The position numbers were made by a program, and so were the translations under genes. Under the pieces are notes generated by a model. That model saw nothing but the letters and a program-made list of their open reading frames with translations, was not told the DNA's origin and did no database searches. A stretch of 40,807 nt of DNA from an uncultured Clostridia bacterium. Its GTDB lineage: Bacteria > Bacillota > Clostridia > Oscillospirales > Feifaniaceae. Of this stretch, positions 28,825 through 36,791 are shown piece by piece; the first letter of the stretch is position 1; the number at the start of each line of letters is the position of its first letter. The stretch covers positions 1-40,807 of the forward strand of contig CAJFTX010000092.1 in NCBI GenBank assembly GCA_904420075.1, given 5' to 3'.

Positions 28825-30213
28825 ATGAAACGAGTTGAAATTAGAGAACTATTTGCGGATGCGTCCGCCTTTTCAGGGGAAATTACTGTCTGCGGATGGG
28901 CGAGAACCATCCGCGATCTTAAGAGCTTTGGTTTTATCGAGCTCAACGACGGCTCCTGCTTTCAGAATCTGCAGGTGGTGTTTGACGATGGGCTTACAAA
29001 CTTCAAGGAGATTGCAAAGTGCGGCGTAGGGACCGCGTTTTGTGTAAAAGGAGAGGTGAAGCTCACCCCTGAGGCAAAGCAGCCCTTCGAGCTGAAGGCG
29101 ACTTCGGTTGAGATCGAGGGGGAGTGCCCGCCCGATTATCCGCTCCAGAAGAAGCGGCACAGCATGGAGTTTTTGCGCGAGATTGCGCACCTCCGTCCGC
29201 GCACCAATACTTTCTCGGCGGTATTCCGGGTGCGATCGGCAGCGGCTTTTGCCATCCACAACTTCTTTGCGCAGCGGGGCTTTGTCTATGTGAACACGCC
29301 GATTATCACCGGATCGGACTGTGAGGGGGCGGGCGAGATGTTCCGTGTGACCACCCTTCCTGCGCAGAACCCGCCCCGTACTGAGGACGGGGAGATCGAC
29401 TATTCAAAAGACTTTTTTGGAAAGCCGACCAATCTCACCGTATCCGGTCAGCTGGAGGGCGAGACTTATGCCATGGCGTTCGGTAAGATCTATACCTTCG
29501 GCCCGACCTTCCGCGCGGAGAACTCCAACACCGCCCGGCATGCGGCTGAGTTCTGGATGATGGAGCCGGAGATCGCCTTTGCCGATCTCGAGGACGATAT
29601 GCAGCTCGCCCAGGATATGATCAAGTCGGTCATCGCGGAAGTAATGGAGCGGTGCGCGCCGGACCTCGCCTTCTTCAATCAGTTTGTGGACAAGGGGCTT
29701 TTGGAGCGGCTGAAGTTCATTGTGGAGAGCGATTTTGCAAAAGTGACCTACACCGAGGCGGTCGAAATTTTGAAAAAGCACGCCGACAAGTTTGAGTATC
29801 CGGTGGAGTGGGGCTGCGATTTACAGACCGAGCACGAGCGGTATCTCACCGAGCAGGTGTTCAAAAAGCCGCTCTTTGTCACCGACTACCCGAAGGAGAT
29901 CAAAGCTTTCTACATGCGTCAGAACGACGACGGAAAGACAGTTGCGGCGATGGACCTGCTGGTGCCCGGAGTCGGCGAGATCATCGGCGGCAGTCAGCGC
30001 GAGGAGCGGCTGGATGTGCTCACCGCGCGTATTCAGGAGCTCGGGCTGCGGGAGGAGGACTACAGCTGGTATCTCGACCTGCGCCGGTTTGGCGGGGCGA
30101 AGCATGCGGGTTTCGGCCTCGGATTTGAGCGGCTGATCATGTATATGACCGGTATTTCGAACATCCGGGACGTCATCCCCTATCCGAGAACGATCGGAAA
30201 GGCCGAGTTCTAA
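28825..30213 (+). CDS. asnS: Asparaginyl-tRNA synthetase
   Basis: 462 residues, class IIb synthetase. N-terminal OB-fold anticodon-binding domain ([19 protein letters not shown], about residues 20-38). Catalytic core: motif 1 region [21 protein letters not shown], motif 2 [21 protein letters not shown] (from about 230), motif 3 [16 protein letters not shown] (from about 431). The tail [13 protein letters not shown] is typical of AsnRS rather than AspRS. It charges tRNA(Asn) with asparagine made by the upstream AsnA. ATG 28825 lies after a GAG-rich segment GAAGAGGAGCAG. Confidence 0.97.
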   Translation: MKRVEIRELFADASAFSGEITVCGWARTIRDLKSFGFIELNDGSCFQNLQVVFDDGLTNFKEIAKCGVGTAFCVKGEVKLTPEAKQPFELKATSVEIEGECPPDYPLQKKRHSMEFLREIAHLRPRTNTFSAVFRVRSAAAFAIHNFFAQRGFVYVNTPIITGSDCEGAGEMFRVTTLPAQNPPRTEDGEIDYSKDFFGKPTNLTVSGQLEGETYAMAFGKIYTFGPTFRAENSNTARHAAEFWMMEPEIAFADLEDDMQLAQDMIKSVIAEVMERCAPDLAFFNQFVDKGLLERLKFIVESDFAKVTYTEAVEILKKHADKFEYPVEWGCDLQTEHERYLTEQVFKKPLFVTDYPKEIKAFYMRQNDDGKTVAAMDLLVPGVGEIIGGSQREERLDVLTARIQELGLREEDYSWYLDLRRFGGAKHAGFGLGFERLIMYMTGISNIRDVIPYPRTIGKAEF

Positions 30214-30214
30214 G

Positions 30215-30982
30215 ATGGACCGCTTTTCAGAGCTCTGCGCCTATTTTGAGGGGCGGCGGGCGGTGATCGCCTTCTCCGGCGGCGCGGACAGCGCCCTGCT
30301 GCTGGAGGCGGCGCGCAGAGGGGGCGAGGTCCTGGCGGTGACGGCGGCGACCCCGCTCGGGAGTGAGCGGGAGCTCTCGGATGCGCGCGCATTCTGCGCC
30401 GCGCGGGGGATTTTGCACCGGGTGGTGCGGCTCGATCCGCTCGAGCTGCCCGAGGTGCGCGAGAACCGGAGAGACCGGTGCTACCACTGCAAGAAGAAGA
30501 TTTTTGAGACGATTTTAAAGGAGGCGGCGGGAGCGCCGGTGTTCGACGGGACGAATGCGTCCGATGTTGGCGCCTACCGCCCCGGGCGGCGGGCGCTCGA
30601 AGAACTCGGCATCCGCTCGCCGCTTCTGGAGCTCGGATTTGAGAAGCCGGAAGTCGTTGCACTCTCGGAAAAGCTCGGGCTTGAGACGGCGAAACGCCCG
30701 CCCGCCCCCTGCCTTGCGACCCGGTTTCCCTATGGGACCTGCCTCAGCCGGGAGAAGCTGCGGCGGGTGGAGCGGCTGGAGGAGCATCTGCGCGGCATGG
30801 GGATTTGCGCCTGCCGCTGCCGGATTCACGGGGAGCTTGTGCGGGTGGAAGTTGAGAGGTCGGCGTTTCCACTGCTCGAGCGGGACGAGACCTTCCCGGC
30901 GCTCTGTCATGCGCTCGGTTTTTACTATGTCACGCTGGACCTCGAGGGGCTGCGCTCGGGGAGTATGGATATAGGAGTATAA
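30215..30982 (+). CDS. larE: LarE, ATP-dependent sulfur transferase for the nickel-pincer cofactor
   Basis: 255 residues, PP-loop pyrophosphatase fold. ATP loop AFSGGADSALL (residues 19-29). Three conserved cysteines: Cys89 and Cys92 in R-C-Y-H-C-K, and Cys166 in PPAPCLATRF. LarE inserts sulfur into the pyridinium ring of the NPN cofactor precursor. Single-cysteine LarE proteins sacrifice their own sulfur; this three-cysteine type is known to hold a 4Fe-4S cluster that carries the sulfur, suited to an anaerobe. Begins two bases after asnS; its stop is followed two bases later by larB. Gene order larE-larB-larC. Confidence 0.93.
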   Translation: MDRFSELCAYFEGRRAVIAFSGGADSALLLEAARRGGEVLAVTAATPLGSERELSDARAFCAARGILHRVVRLDPLELPEVRENRRDRCYHCKKKIFETILKEAAGAPVFDGTNASDVGAYRPGRRALEELGIRSPLLELGFEKPEVVALSEKLGLETAKRPPAPCLATRFPYGTCLSREKLRRVERLEEHLRGMGICACRCRIHGELVRVEVERSAFPLLERDETFPALCHALGFYYVTLDLEGLRSGSMDIGV

Positions 30983-30984
30983 CA

Positions 30985-31746
30985 GTGGAGATCAGAGAGC
31001 TGCTACAGGCATATAAGAAGGGCCTCCTCTCGGAGGAAGAGGCCGCCCGTGCCCTCACATACAGCGACTTGGGGTTTGCAAAGGTGGACCGACAGCGGAG
31101 TCTGCGCTGCGGTCTGCCGGAGGTGATCTACTGCGAGGGAAAGACGGACGAGCAGATTCTGCGCATCTTTGAGGATCTCCGGGCGGGCAGCTGTAAGACG
31201 GCGCTCGGCACCCGGCTCGCGCCGGAGCGGGCGCGATGGCTCGAGGGGCGGCTGTCCGGCCTGCACTATTTTGAGAAGGCCCGTATCGCATTGCTCGGCG
31301 AGCCGATGGAGGAGGTGCCGGAGCGGTATGTTGTCGTTGCGACTGGCGGCACTTCGGACATCCCGGTGGCGGAGGAGGCGGCAGTGACAGCCGCGGCCTT
31401 TGGCGCGCGGGTGGAGCGGTGCTACGATGTGGGCGTCGCGGGGCTGCACCGGCTGCTCTCCAAGGCGGAGCTGATCGCGGGGGCGTCCGCGGTGGTCGCC
31501 GTCGCGGGAATGGAAGGGGCGCTCGCCTCTGTCGTGGCGGGGCTCGCGCCCTGTCCGGTGCTTGCGGTGCCCACAAGCGTGGGCTATGGCGCGAGTTTCG
31601 GCGGCCTCTCGGCGCTGCTTACGATGCTCAACAGCTGCGCCTCCGGCGTCTCGGTCGTCAACATTGATAATGGATTCGGAGCGGGCTATCAGGCGGCTCT
31701 GATCAACCGTATAGGGGTGAAAAACAGTGAAGACACTCTATATTGA
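30985..31746 (+). CDS. larB: LarB, nicotinic acid adenine dinucleotide carboxylase/hydrolase
   Basis: 253 residues from GTG 30985, which follows TAGGAG. The N-terminal part (LQAYKKGLLSEEEA, DRQRSLRCGLPEVIYCEGKT) is the LarB-specific region. The C-terminal half is a PurE-like domain: VVVATGGTSDIPVAEEAA (about residues 112-129), RCYDVGVAGLHRLL, VAVAGMEGALASVVAGL, PVLAVPTSVGYGASFGG. LarB carboxylates the pyridinium ring of NaAD and releases AMP, the first step to the NPN cofactor. Its end overlaps larC by 20 bases, so larC is translated in close coupling. Confidence 0.95.
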   Translation: MEIRELLQAYKKGLLSEEEAARALTYSDLGFAKVDRQRSLRCGLPEVIYCEGKTDEQILRIFEDLRAGSCKTALGTRLAPERARWLEGRLSGLHYFEKARIALLGEPMEEVPERYVVVATGGTSDIPVAEEAAVTAAAFGARVERCYDVGVAGLHRLLSKAELIAGASAVVAVAGMEGALASVVAGLAPCPVLAVPTSVGYGASFGGLSALLTMLNSCASGVSVVNIDNGFGAGYQAALINRIGVKNSEDTLY

Positions 31747-32911
31747 GATGAACAGCGGCGTTGCGGGCGATATGTTCGCAGGCGCGCTCTGCGATCTGAC
31801 CGGCGGCTATGAACTGCTGAGAGAGAAACTTGCGGGAGTGCTGCCGGGCGAGTTTGAGACCTCGCTGGAAACAGTAAAGCGCTGCGGTATCGCGGCGAAA
31901 AAATTTCGGGTGACTCTGCAGGAGCACCGTCATCACGGACAGCATCATCACGGCGAAGCACATCACCACCACCGGCATCTCTCGGATATCCGTGAGATTC
32001 TTGCGGAGAGTGCGCTCTCCGAGAAGGAGAAGGCGCTTGCGCTGCGCATCTTTGAGCGGGTGGCGCGGGCGGAGGCCAAAGCGCACGGCTGCGGAATGGA
32101 TGAGGTGCATTTCCACGAGGTCGGAGCAGTCGACTCGATTGTAGATATCGTCTCGGCTGCGGTACTTGTGACGCTGCTCGCGCCCGACCGGGTGATTGCA
32201 AGTCCGTTCTGTGAGGGACAGGGCTTTGTCCACTGCGCGCACGGCGAGATGCCGCTGCCCGCGCCTGCGACGGCGAATATTCTTGCGGAGGTGGGCGCGC
32301 CGCTTGTACGGACGGAACTCCCTTTTGAACTCACCACCCCGACGGGCGCCGCTATCGTAGCGGAACTCGCGACGGGATACGGCGCGCCGCCGATGCGGAT
32401 CAAGAAGATTGGACTCGGCGCCGGGGACCGGGAGCTCGAGCGGCCGAATCTCGTGCGGCTTTTCCTCTGCGAGGGGGAGGAGAGCGAGGTTCTGGAGCTC
32501 AGCTGCAATCTCGACGACTGCACCGGAGAACGACTTGCTTACACGCAGGAGCGACTACTAGGCGCGGGGGCGCTCGACTGCTTTTTCACTCCGGTCATGA
32601 TGAAAAAGTCGCGCCCGGCCTATGAGCTCACTCTGCTCTGCACGCCGGAGAAAAGAGAGGGGCTCATCGAGATTCTCTTTTCGGAGACGACGACGATCGG
32701 CGTGAGGGAGCACACGGTGACCCGCTGCACGATGGAGCGGGAGCGGGTGCTGGTACGGACTGCATTTGGCCCGCTCGAGGGCAAGCGCTGCACCTATCGC
32801 GGAATCGAGAAGCTCTACCCCGAGTATGAGAGCGCAGCGGAAGCGGCGAGAGAGCGCGGCGTACCCCTCGCCACAGTGTATGAGGCGTTTTTGAAAGGGG
32901 AGATGGAATGA
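31727..32911 (+). CDS. larC: LarC, nickel insertion protein for the NPN cofactor (unsplit)
   Basis: 394 residues. GTG 31727 follows AGGGGTG inside the larB end. N-terminus MKTLYIEMNSGVAGDMFAGALCDL is the LarC/DUF111 start. Residues 67-84 form a His-rich loop with 11 histidines in 18 positions, a plausible nickel reservoir. The rest covers HFHEVGAVDSIVDI (about 125-138), ELTTPTGAAI, and the C-terminal LarC2 part (SCNLDDCTGERLAY, KKSRPAYEL, TTIGVREH). LarC inserts Ni using CTP. In Lactiplantibacillus the protein arises from larC1/larC2 by frameshifting; here it is one continuous frame. The end overlaps the next gene by 4 bases. Confidence 0.95.
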   Translation: MKTLYIEMNSGVAGDMFAGALCDLTGGYELLREKLAGVLPGEFETSLETVKRCGIAAKKFRVTLQEHRHHGQHHHGEAHHHHRHLSDIREILAESALSEKEKALALRIFERVARAEAKAHGCGMDEVHFHEVGAVDSIVDIVSAAVLVTLLAPDRVIASPFCEGQGFVHCAHGEMPLPAPATANILAEVGAPLVRTELPFELTTPTGAAIVAELATGYGAPPMRIKKIGLGAGDRELERPNLVRLFLCEGEESEVLELSCNLDDCTGERLAYTQERLLGAGALDCFFTPVMMKKSRPAYELTLLCTPEKREGLIEILFSETTTIGVREHTVTRCTMERERVLVRTAFGPLEGKRCTYRGIEKLYPEYESAAEAARERGVPLATVYEAFLKGEME

Positions 32912-33744
32912 GGACGGTCATCGGAATCGATGTCGGCGGAAGCACCACAAAGATTGTTGGTTTCCCGGATGAACGGATGACAAGCCCGCTCTTCGTCAAG
33001 GCGAACGACCCGCTCGCGTCGGTCTACGGTGCGCTCGGCAAGTTTGTTGCGGAGAACGGAGTGGCGCTCTCTGAGATTGAGAAGATCCTGGTCACCGGAG
33101 TGGGACAGGCGTTTCTCACCGCGCCGCTCTATGCGGTGCCGACTGCCAAGGTCAATGAGTTTACGGCAATCGGGCTCGGAGGACTCTATCTGACGGGGCT
33201 CTCGGAGGCGATTATTGTCAGCATGGGCACTGGAACCGCCTTTGTGGATGCGGACGCGGACGGCGCGCGGCATCTGGGCGGAACCGGAGTGGGCGGAGGC
33301 CTTCTGATCGGGCTTGCGGGCAGCATGCTTCAGCTCCATGACTTTGATACCATTGTGGAGACGGCGAAGGGAGGAGACCTCGACAAGGTCGATCTCTTTA
33401 TCAAAGATATCACCAAGGGGAGTGTGAACAATCTCACCCCGAGCGCCACGGCGGCGAATTTCGGCAAGGTATCCGATCTCGCAACCAAGGCGGACATCGC
33501 ACTCGGCATCATCAATATGGTCTTTCAGACGATTGGGATGATGGCGGCGTTCAACGCCCGCGGGCTCGGAAAAGATGTAGTGCTCACGGGAAGTCTCACC
33601 AAGATACCGCAGGCGCGCGGAATTTTCGACGGGCTGTCGGATGTCACCGGCGTGCGGTTTCTCATTCCGGAACATGCGGAATTTGCCACCGCGGCGGGGG
33701 CGGCGCTCGTCCACCGCAAGGGGCGTCCGTGCGAAGATATCTGA
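32908..33744 (+). CDS. coaW: Type II pantothenate kinase
   Basis: 278 residues, ASKHA-fold kinase. Phosphate-1 motif GIDVGGSTTKIVGF (about residues 5-18), adenosine-side VSMGTGTAFVDAD (about 109-121), GGTGVGGGLLIGLAG (about 127-141), and VVLTGSLTK (about 226-234) match the CoaW/PanK-II group, which starts coenzyme A synthesis by phosphorylating pantothenate. BadF-like ATPases share the fold but have Fe-S cysteines absent here. ATG overlaps larC by four bases (ATGA). A small hairpin with T-run follows, closing the seven-gene run begun by asnA. There is no obvious biochemical link with the Lar pathway. Confidence 0.9.
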   Translation: MRTVIGIDVGGSTTKIVGFPDERMTSPLFVKANDPLASVYGALGKFVAENGVALSEIEKILVTGVGQAFLTAPLYAVPTAKVNEFTAIGLGGLYLTGLSEAIIVSMGTGTAFVDADADGARHLGGTGVGGGLLIGLAGSMLQLHDFDTIVETAKGGDLDKVDLFIKDITKGSVNNLTPSATAANFGKVSDLATKADIALGIINMVFQTIGMMAAFNARGLGKDVVLTGSLTKIPQARGIFDGLSDVTGVRFLIPEHAEFATAAGAALVHRKGRPCEDI

Positions 33745-33745
33745 T

Positions 33746-33763
33746 GCGCGAATCGCGCTTTTT
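33746..33763 (+). terminator. Small intrinsic terminator after coaW
   Basis: GCGCG-AAT-CGCGC followed by five T; short but canonical. Confidence 0.6.
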
Positions 33764-33800
33764 GAATAGCGACTATTACAGTAAAGAGGGTAGTGAAGAG

Positions 33801-35078
33801 ATGAAAAAGATTTCTGAGATGACAAAGGCGGAGTGCGAGCAGCTGCTCGCCGAAAATTGCCGGGCGTACGACGAGTGGAAGGCGAAAAATCTGAAGCTCG
33901 ACATGTCCCGTGGAAAGCCGGGGGCCGACCAGCTCGCGCTCTCGGAGGAGATGCTCTCCTGTGTGGATGCGGGACACTGCATCGACAACACGGGAATGGA
34001 CTCCCGGAACTACGGCGGAATCGACGGCCTGCCGGAGGCGAAGAAGCTGTTTGAGGAGCTCTTTAACAAACCGGCGGACAACATCATCCTCGGCGGGAAC
34101 TCCAGCCTCAATATGATGTACGATACCATCGCGCGAGCCTATACCCATGGCATGTGTGAGGGCTGCACCCCTTGGTGCAAGGAGGAGGGGCTGAAATTCC
34201 TCTGCCCGTCCCCCGGCTATGACCGGCACTTTGCCATCACCGAGTACTTTGGCTTTGAGCTGATCACCGTCCCGATGAAGGAGGACGGTCCGGACATGGA
34301 CATGGTCGAGGAGCTGGTGAAGGACGAGAAGGTCAAGGGTATCTGGTGCGTGCCGAAGTACTCGAATCCGGACGGCATCTCCTACAGCGACGAGGTGGTT
34401 CGGCGGTTTGCACGGCTGAAGCCTGCGGCGAAGGATTTCCGCATCATGTGGGACAACGCCTACGCGGTGCACCATCTCTATGACGAGGACCAGGACGAGA
34501 TTCTCGATATCCTTGTGGAGTGCGAGAAAGCGGGGAACCCCGATCTGCCGCTTATCTTTGCATCCACCTCGAAGATCACCTTCCCGGGCAGCGGCGTCGC
34601 GATGCTCGCGGCGAGCAAGAAGAATCTCGATTTTATTAAGAAGCAGATGGCCTACCAGACAATCGGTCCGGACAAAATCAACCAGCTCCGGCACGTCCGC
34701 TTCTTCGGCACGGTGGACGGCATCAAGCGGCACATGTCGAAGCAGGCGGCGATTCTGCGGCCGAAGTTCGAGGCGGTTCTTGAGCTGCTGGACAAGGAGC
34801 TCGCGCCGCTCGGCATCGCGGAGTACACCCGGCCGAAGGGCGGCTATTTCATCTCGGTCAATCTGCCGAAGGGCTGCGCGAAGCGCACGGTGGCGCTCGC
34901 CAAGGAGGCCGGGGTCGTGCTGACCGGTGCGGGAGCGACCTTCCCCTACGGGAAGGACCCGGAGGACCGCAATATCCGTCTCGCCCCGAGCTTCCCGCCG
35001 GTTGCGGAGCTTACGATGGCGATGGAGCTGTTCTGTGTCTGTGCAAAAATTGCGGCGCTTGAGGCCGCTGTAAAATAA
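33801..35078 (+). CDS. Aspartate-aminotransferase-like class I PLP enzyme (PF12897 type)
   Basis: 425 residues. MSRGKPGADQLALS (about residues 35-48), MDSRNYGGIDGLPEAKKLF, LGGNSSLNMMYD, CPSPGYDRHFAITEYFG, then W-D-N-A-Y-A-V-H and the PLP-binding Lys258 in STSKITFPGSG. The unusual R-N-Y-G-G and P-G-Y-D-R-H motifs mark the Asp_aminotransf (subgroup Ic) family rather than classical AspC. It likely interconverts aspartate/2-oxoglutarate and oxaloacetate/glutamate. ATG 33801 has AAAGAGGG upstream; a longer reading from 33729 would overlap the terminator and coaW. It is followed 12 bases later by purB, which consumes aspartate-derived adenylosuccinate. Confidence 0.93.
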   Translation: MKKISEMTKAECEQLLAENCRAYDEWKAKNLKLDMSRGKPGADQLALSEEMLSCVDAGHCIDNTGMDSRNYGGIDGLPEAKKLFEELFNKPADNIILGGNSSLNMMYDTIARAYTHGMCEGCTPWCKEEGLKFLCPSPGYDRHFAITEYFGFELITVPMKEDGPDMDMVEELVKDEKVKGIWCVPKYSNPDGISYSDEVVRRFARLKPAAKDFRIMWDNAYAVHHLYDEDQDEILDILVECEKAGNPDLPLIFASTSKITFPGSGVAMLAASKKNLDFIKKQMAYQTIGPDKINQLRHVRFFGTVDGIKRHMSKQAAILRPKFEAVLELLDKELAPLGIAEYTRPKGGYFISVNLPKGCAKRTVALAKEAGVVLTGAGATFPYGKDPEDRNIRLAPSFPPVAELTMAMELFCVCAKIAALEAAVK

Positions 35079-35090
35079 GGGAGGAAACAG

Positions 35091-36521
35091 ATGTCGAAGC
35101 AGTACGAGAGTCCGTTCTCCTCGCGCTATACGAGCGCCGAGATGCAGGAGATTTTTTCGAGTGACCGCAAGTTTAAGACCTGGCGCCGGCTCTGGATTGC
35201 GCTCGCGCGCGCGGAGCATGAACTGGGACTGCCGGTGACGGCTGAACAGGTGGCGGAGCTCGAGGCGCACCGCGACGACCTCAATCTGGAGGTCGCTGAG
35301 GCGCGCGAGCGGGAGTGCCGCCACGATGTGATGAGCCATGTCTACGCTTACGGAGTACAGTGCCCGAAGGCGAAAGCGATTATCCATCTTGGGGCTACCA
35401 GCTGCTATGTCGGGGACAACACCGACATTATCCTCATGAGAGATGCGCTGAAACTGGTGCGCCGCAAGGTGCTCTGTGTGATCGAGTCGCTCTCCCGCTT
35501 TGCCGCGGAGTACAAGGACATGCCCGCGCTCGCTTATACCCATCTGCAGCCTGCGCAGCTGACCACCGTCGGCAAGCGCGCCACCCTCTGGATTCACGAT
35601 CTGCTGATCGATATTGAGGAACTGGATCACCGAATTGCAAGCCTCAAACTGCTCGGCAACAAGGGCACCACCGGCACCCAGGCGAGCTTCCTTGAGCTCT
35701 TTGAGGGGGATTACAGCAAGGTGACCGAGCTTGAGCGGAAGATCGCTGCCGAGATGGGCTTCGACGAGGTGTACCCCGTCTCGGGTCAGACCTACACTCG
35801 CAAGGTGGACAGCGCGGTGGTAAATACGCTGGCGCTGATCGCGGAGAGCGCCTGTAAATTCTCGAACGATATGCGGATTTTGCAGAACTTCAAGGAGATG
35901 GAGGAGCCCTTTGAGAAGAGCCAGATCGGCTCCTCGGCGATGCCCTATAAGCGCAACCCGATGCGCTGCGAGCGGATGGGATCACTCGCGCGCTATGTGA
36001 TTGCGGATATGCAAAATCCGGCGATTACGGCCGCGACACAGTGGTTTGAGCGTACGCTCGACGACTCGGCGAACAAGCGGATCGCGGTCGCCGAGGCGTT
36101 CCTCGGGATCGATGCGGTACTCAATATCTATATGAATGTGGCGGAGGGACTGGTGGTCTATCCGAAGATGATCCGCTCCCGGCTGATGGACGAGCTGCCC
36201 TTTATGGCCAGCGAGAATATCATGATGGACGCGGTCAAGCGCGGCGGCGACCGGCAGGAGCTGCATGAGAAAATCCGCGTCTACGCGCAGGAGGCCGGTA
36301 TGGCGGTCAAGCGGGACGGACTCAAAAACGATCTGATCGAGCGGATTGCCGCGGATCCGGCGTTCGGCCTCTCGAAAGAAGATATCCTTGATATTCTGGA
36401 GCCGGAGAAGTACACCGGCTGTGCATCCCGGCAGGTGGAGCAGTTCCTCGCGGAGCTTGTGCATCCGCTGCTCGAGGCGAACAGAGAGGAGCTCGGACTC
36501 CACTCGGAGCTGAAAATTTAG
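35091..36521 (+). CDS. purB: Adenylosuccinate lyase
   Basis: 476 residues, fumarase/aspartase superfamily. N-terminal YESPFSSRYTSAEM; HDVMSHVYAYG (catalytic His region, about residues 78-88); HLGATSCYVGDNTD (about 100-113); THLQPAQLTTVGKRA (about 147-161); and the superfamily signature GSSAMPYKRNPMRCE (about 281-295) whose Ser is the catalytic base. It splits adenylosuccinate to AMP and fumarate and also acts on SAICAR in purine synthesis. The length fits the ~470-residue bacterial/eukaryote-like form rather than the ~430 Bacillus type. GGGAGG precedes ATG 35091; co-transcribed with the aminotransferase. Confidence 0.97.
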   Translation: MSKQYESPFSSRYTSAEMQEIFSSDRKFKTWRRLWIALARAEHELGLPVTAEQVAELEAHRDDLNLEVAEARERECRHDVMSHVYAYGVQCPKAKAIIHLGATSCYVGDNTDIILMRDALKLVRRKVLCVIESLSRFAAEYKDMPALAYTHLQPAQLTTVGKRATLWIHDLLIDIEELDHRIASLKLLGNKGTTGTQASFLELFEGDYSKVTELERKIAAEMGFDEVYPVSGQTYTRKVDSAVVNTLALIAESACKFSNDMRILQNFKEMEEPFEKSQIGSSAMPYKRNPMRCERMGSLARYVIADMQNPAITAATQWFERTLDDSANKRIAVAEAFLGIDAVLNIYMNVAEGLVVYPKMIRSRLMDELPFMASENIMMDAVKRGGDRQELHEKIRVYAQEAGMAVKRDGLKNDLIERIAADPAFGLSKEDILDILEPEKYTGCASRQVEQFLAELVHPLLEANREELGLHSELKI

Positions 36522-36542
36522 CGGGCGGAGTGATGCCCTTCC

Positions 36543-36571
36543 AAAAGACGCCGTGAAATACGGCGTCTTTT
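36543..36571 (+). terminator. Intrinsic terminator after purB
   Basis: AAAAGACGCCGT-GAAAT-ACGGCGTCTTTT perfect stem with T-run. Confidence 0.9.
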
Positions 36572-36616
36572 GCGCTGGAAGGTGGGCGCCTCCCTGGTGA
36601 GAGGGGGAAAGACTCG

Positions 36617-36645
36617 TTGCTTTTTTATCGTTTTACTGGTATAAT
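36617..36645 (+). promoter_or_regulatory. Promoter of secDF (extended -10)
   Basis: TTGCTT (36617-36622), 17-base spacer ending TGG, TATAAT (36640-36645). It leaves a ~140-base untranslated leader before secD in which I recognise no known riboswitch or credible leader peptide. Confidence 0.75.
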
Positions 36646-36791
36646 AAACCTTACTATGTGATTTTTGAGGTTCTCCGAAAATGAGAGTTGGAGCGCGTCA
36701 AAAATTGTTCGAATGTTTGTGAACCGGCTTTCTGGTGTGCCGGGACAAAAGGATTCGGACGGATAGAAAATCATCGGAGGGAAGTTTTAAA

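Noticed and set aside
31727-32911. Programmed frameshift in larC
   Set aside because: The frame is continuous from the LarC1-type N-terminus to the LarC2-type C-terminus, so no recoding is needed.
33525-35630. 701-codon open frame on the minus strand opposite the aminotransferase and purB
   Set aside because: It is antisense to two well-recognised enzymes, resembles no family, is Arg/His/Leu-rich as expected from reversed GC-rich codons, and has no ribosome site of note.
36680-36721. 13-codon ORF upstream of secD as a possible translation-arrest leader (like VemP or SecM)
   Set aside because: No Shine-Dalgarno before its ATG, no arrest-like sequence, and far from the secD start.
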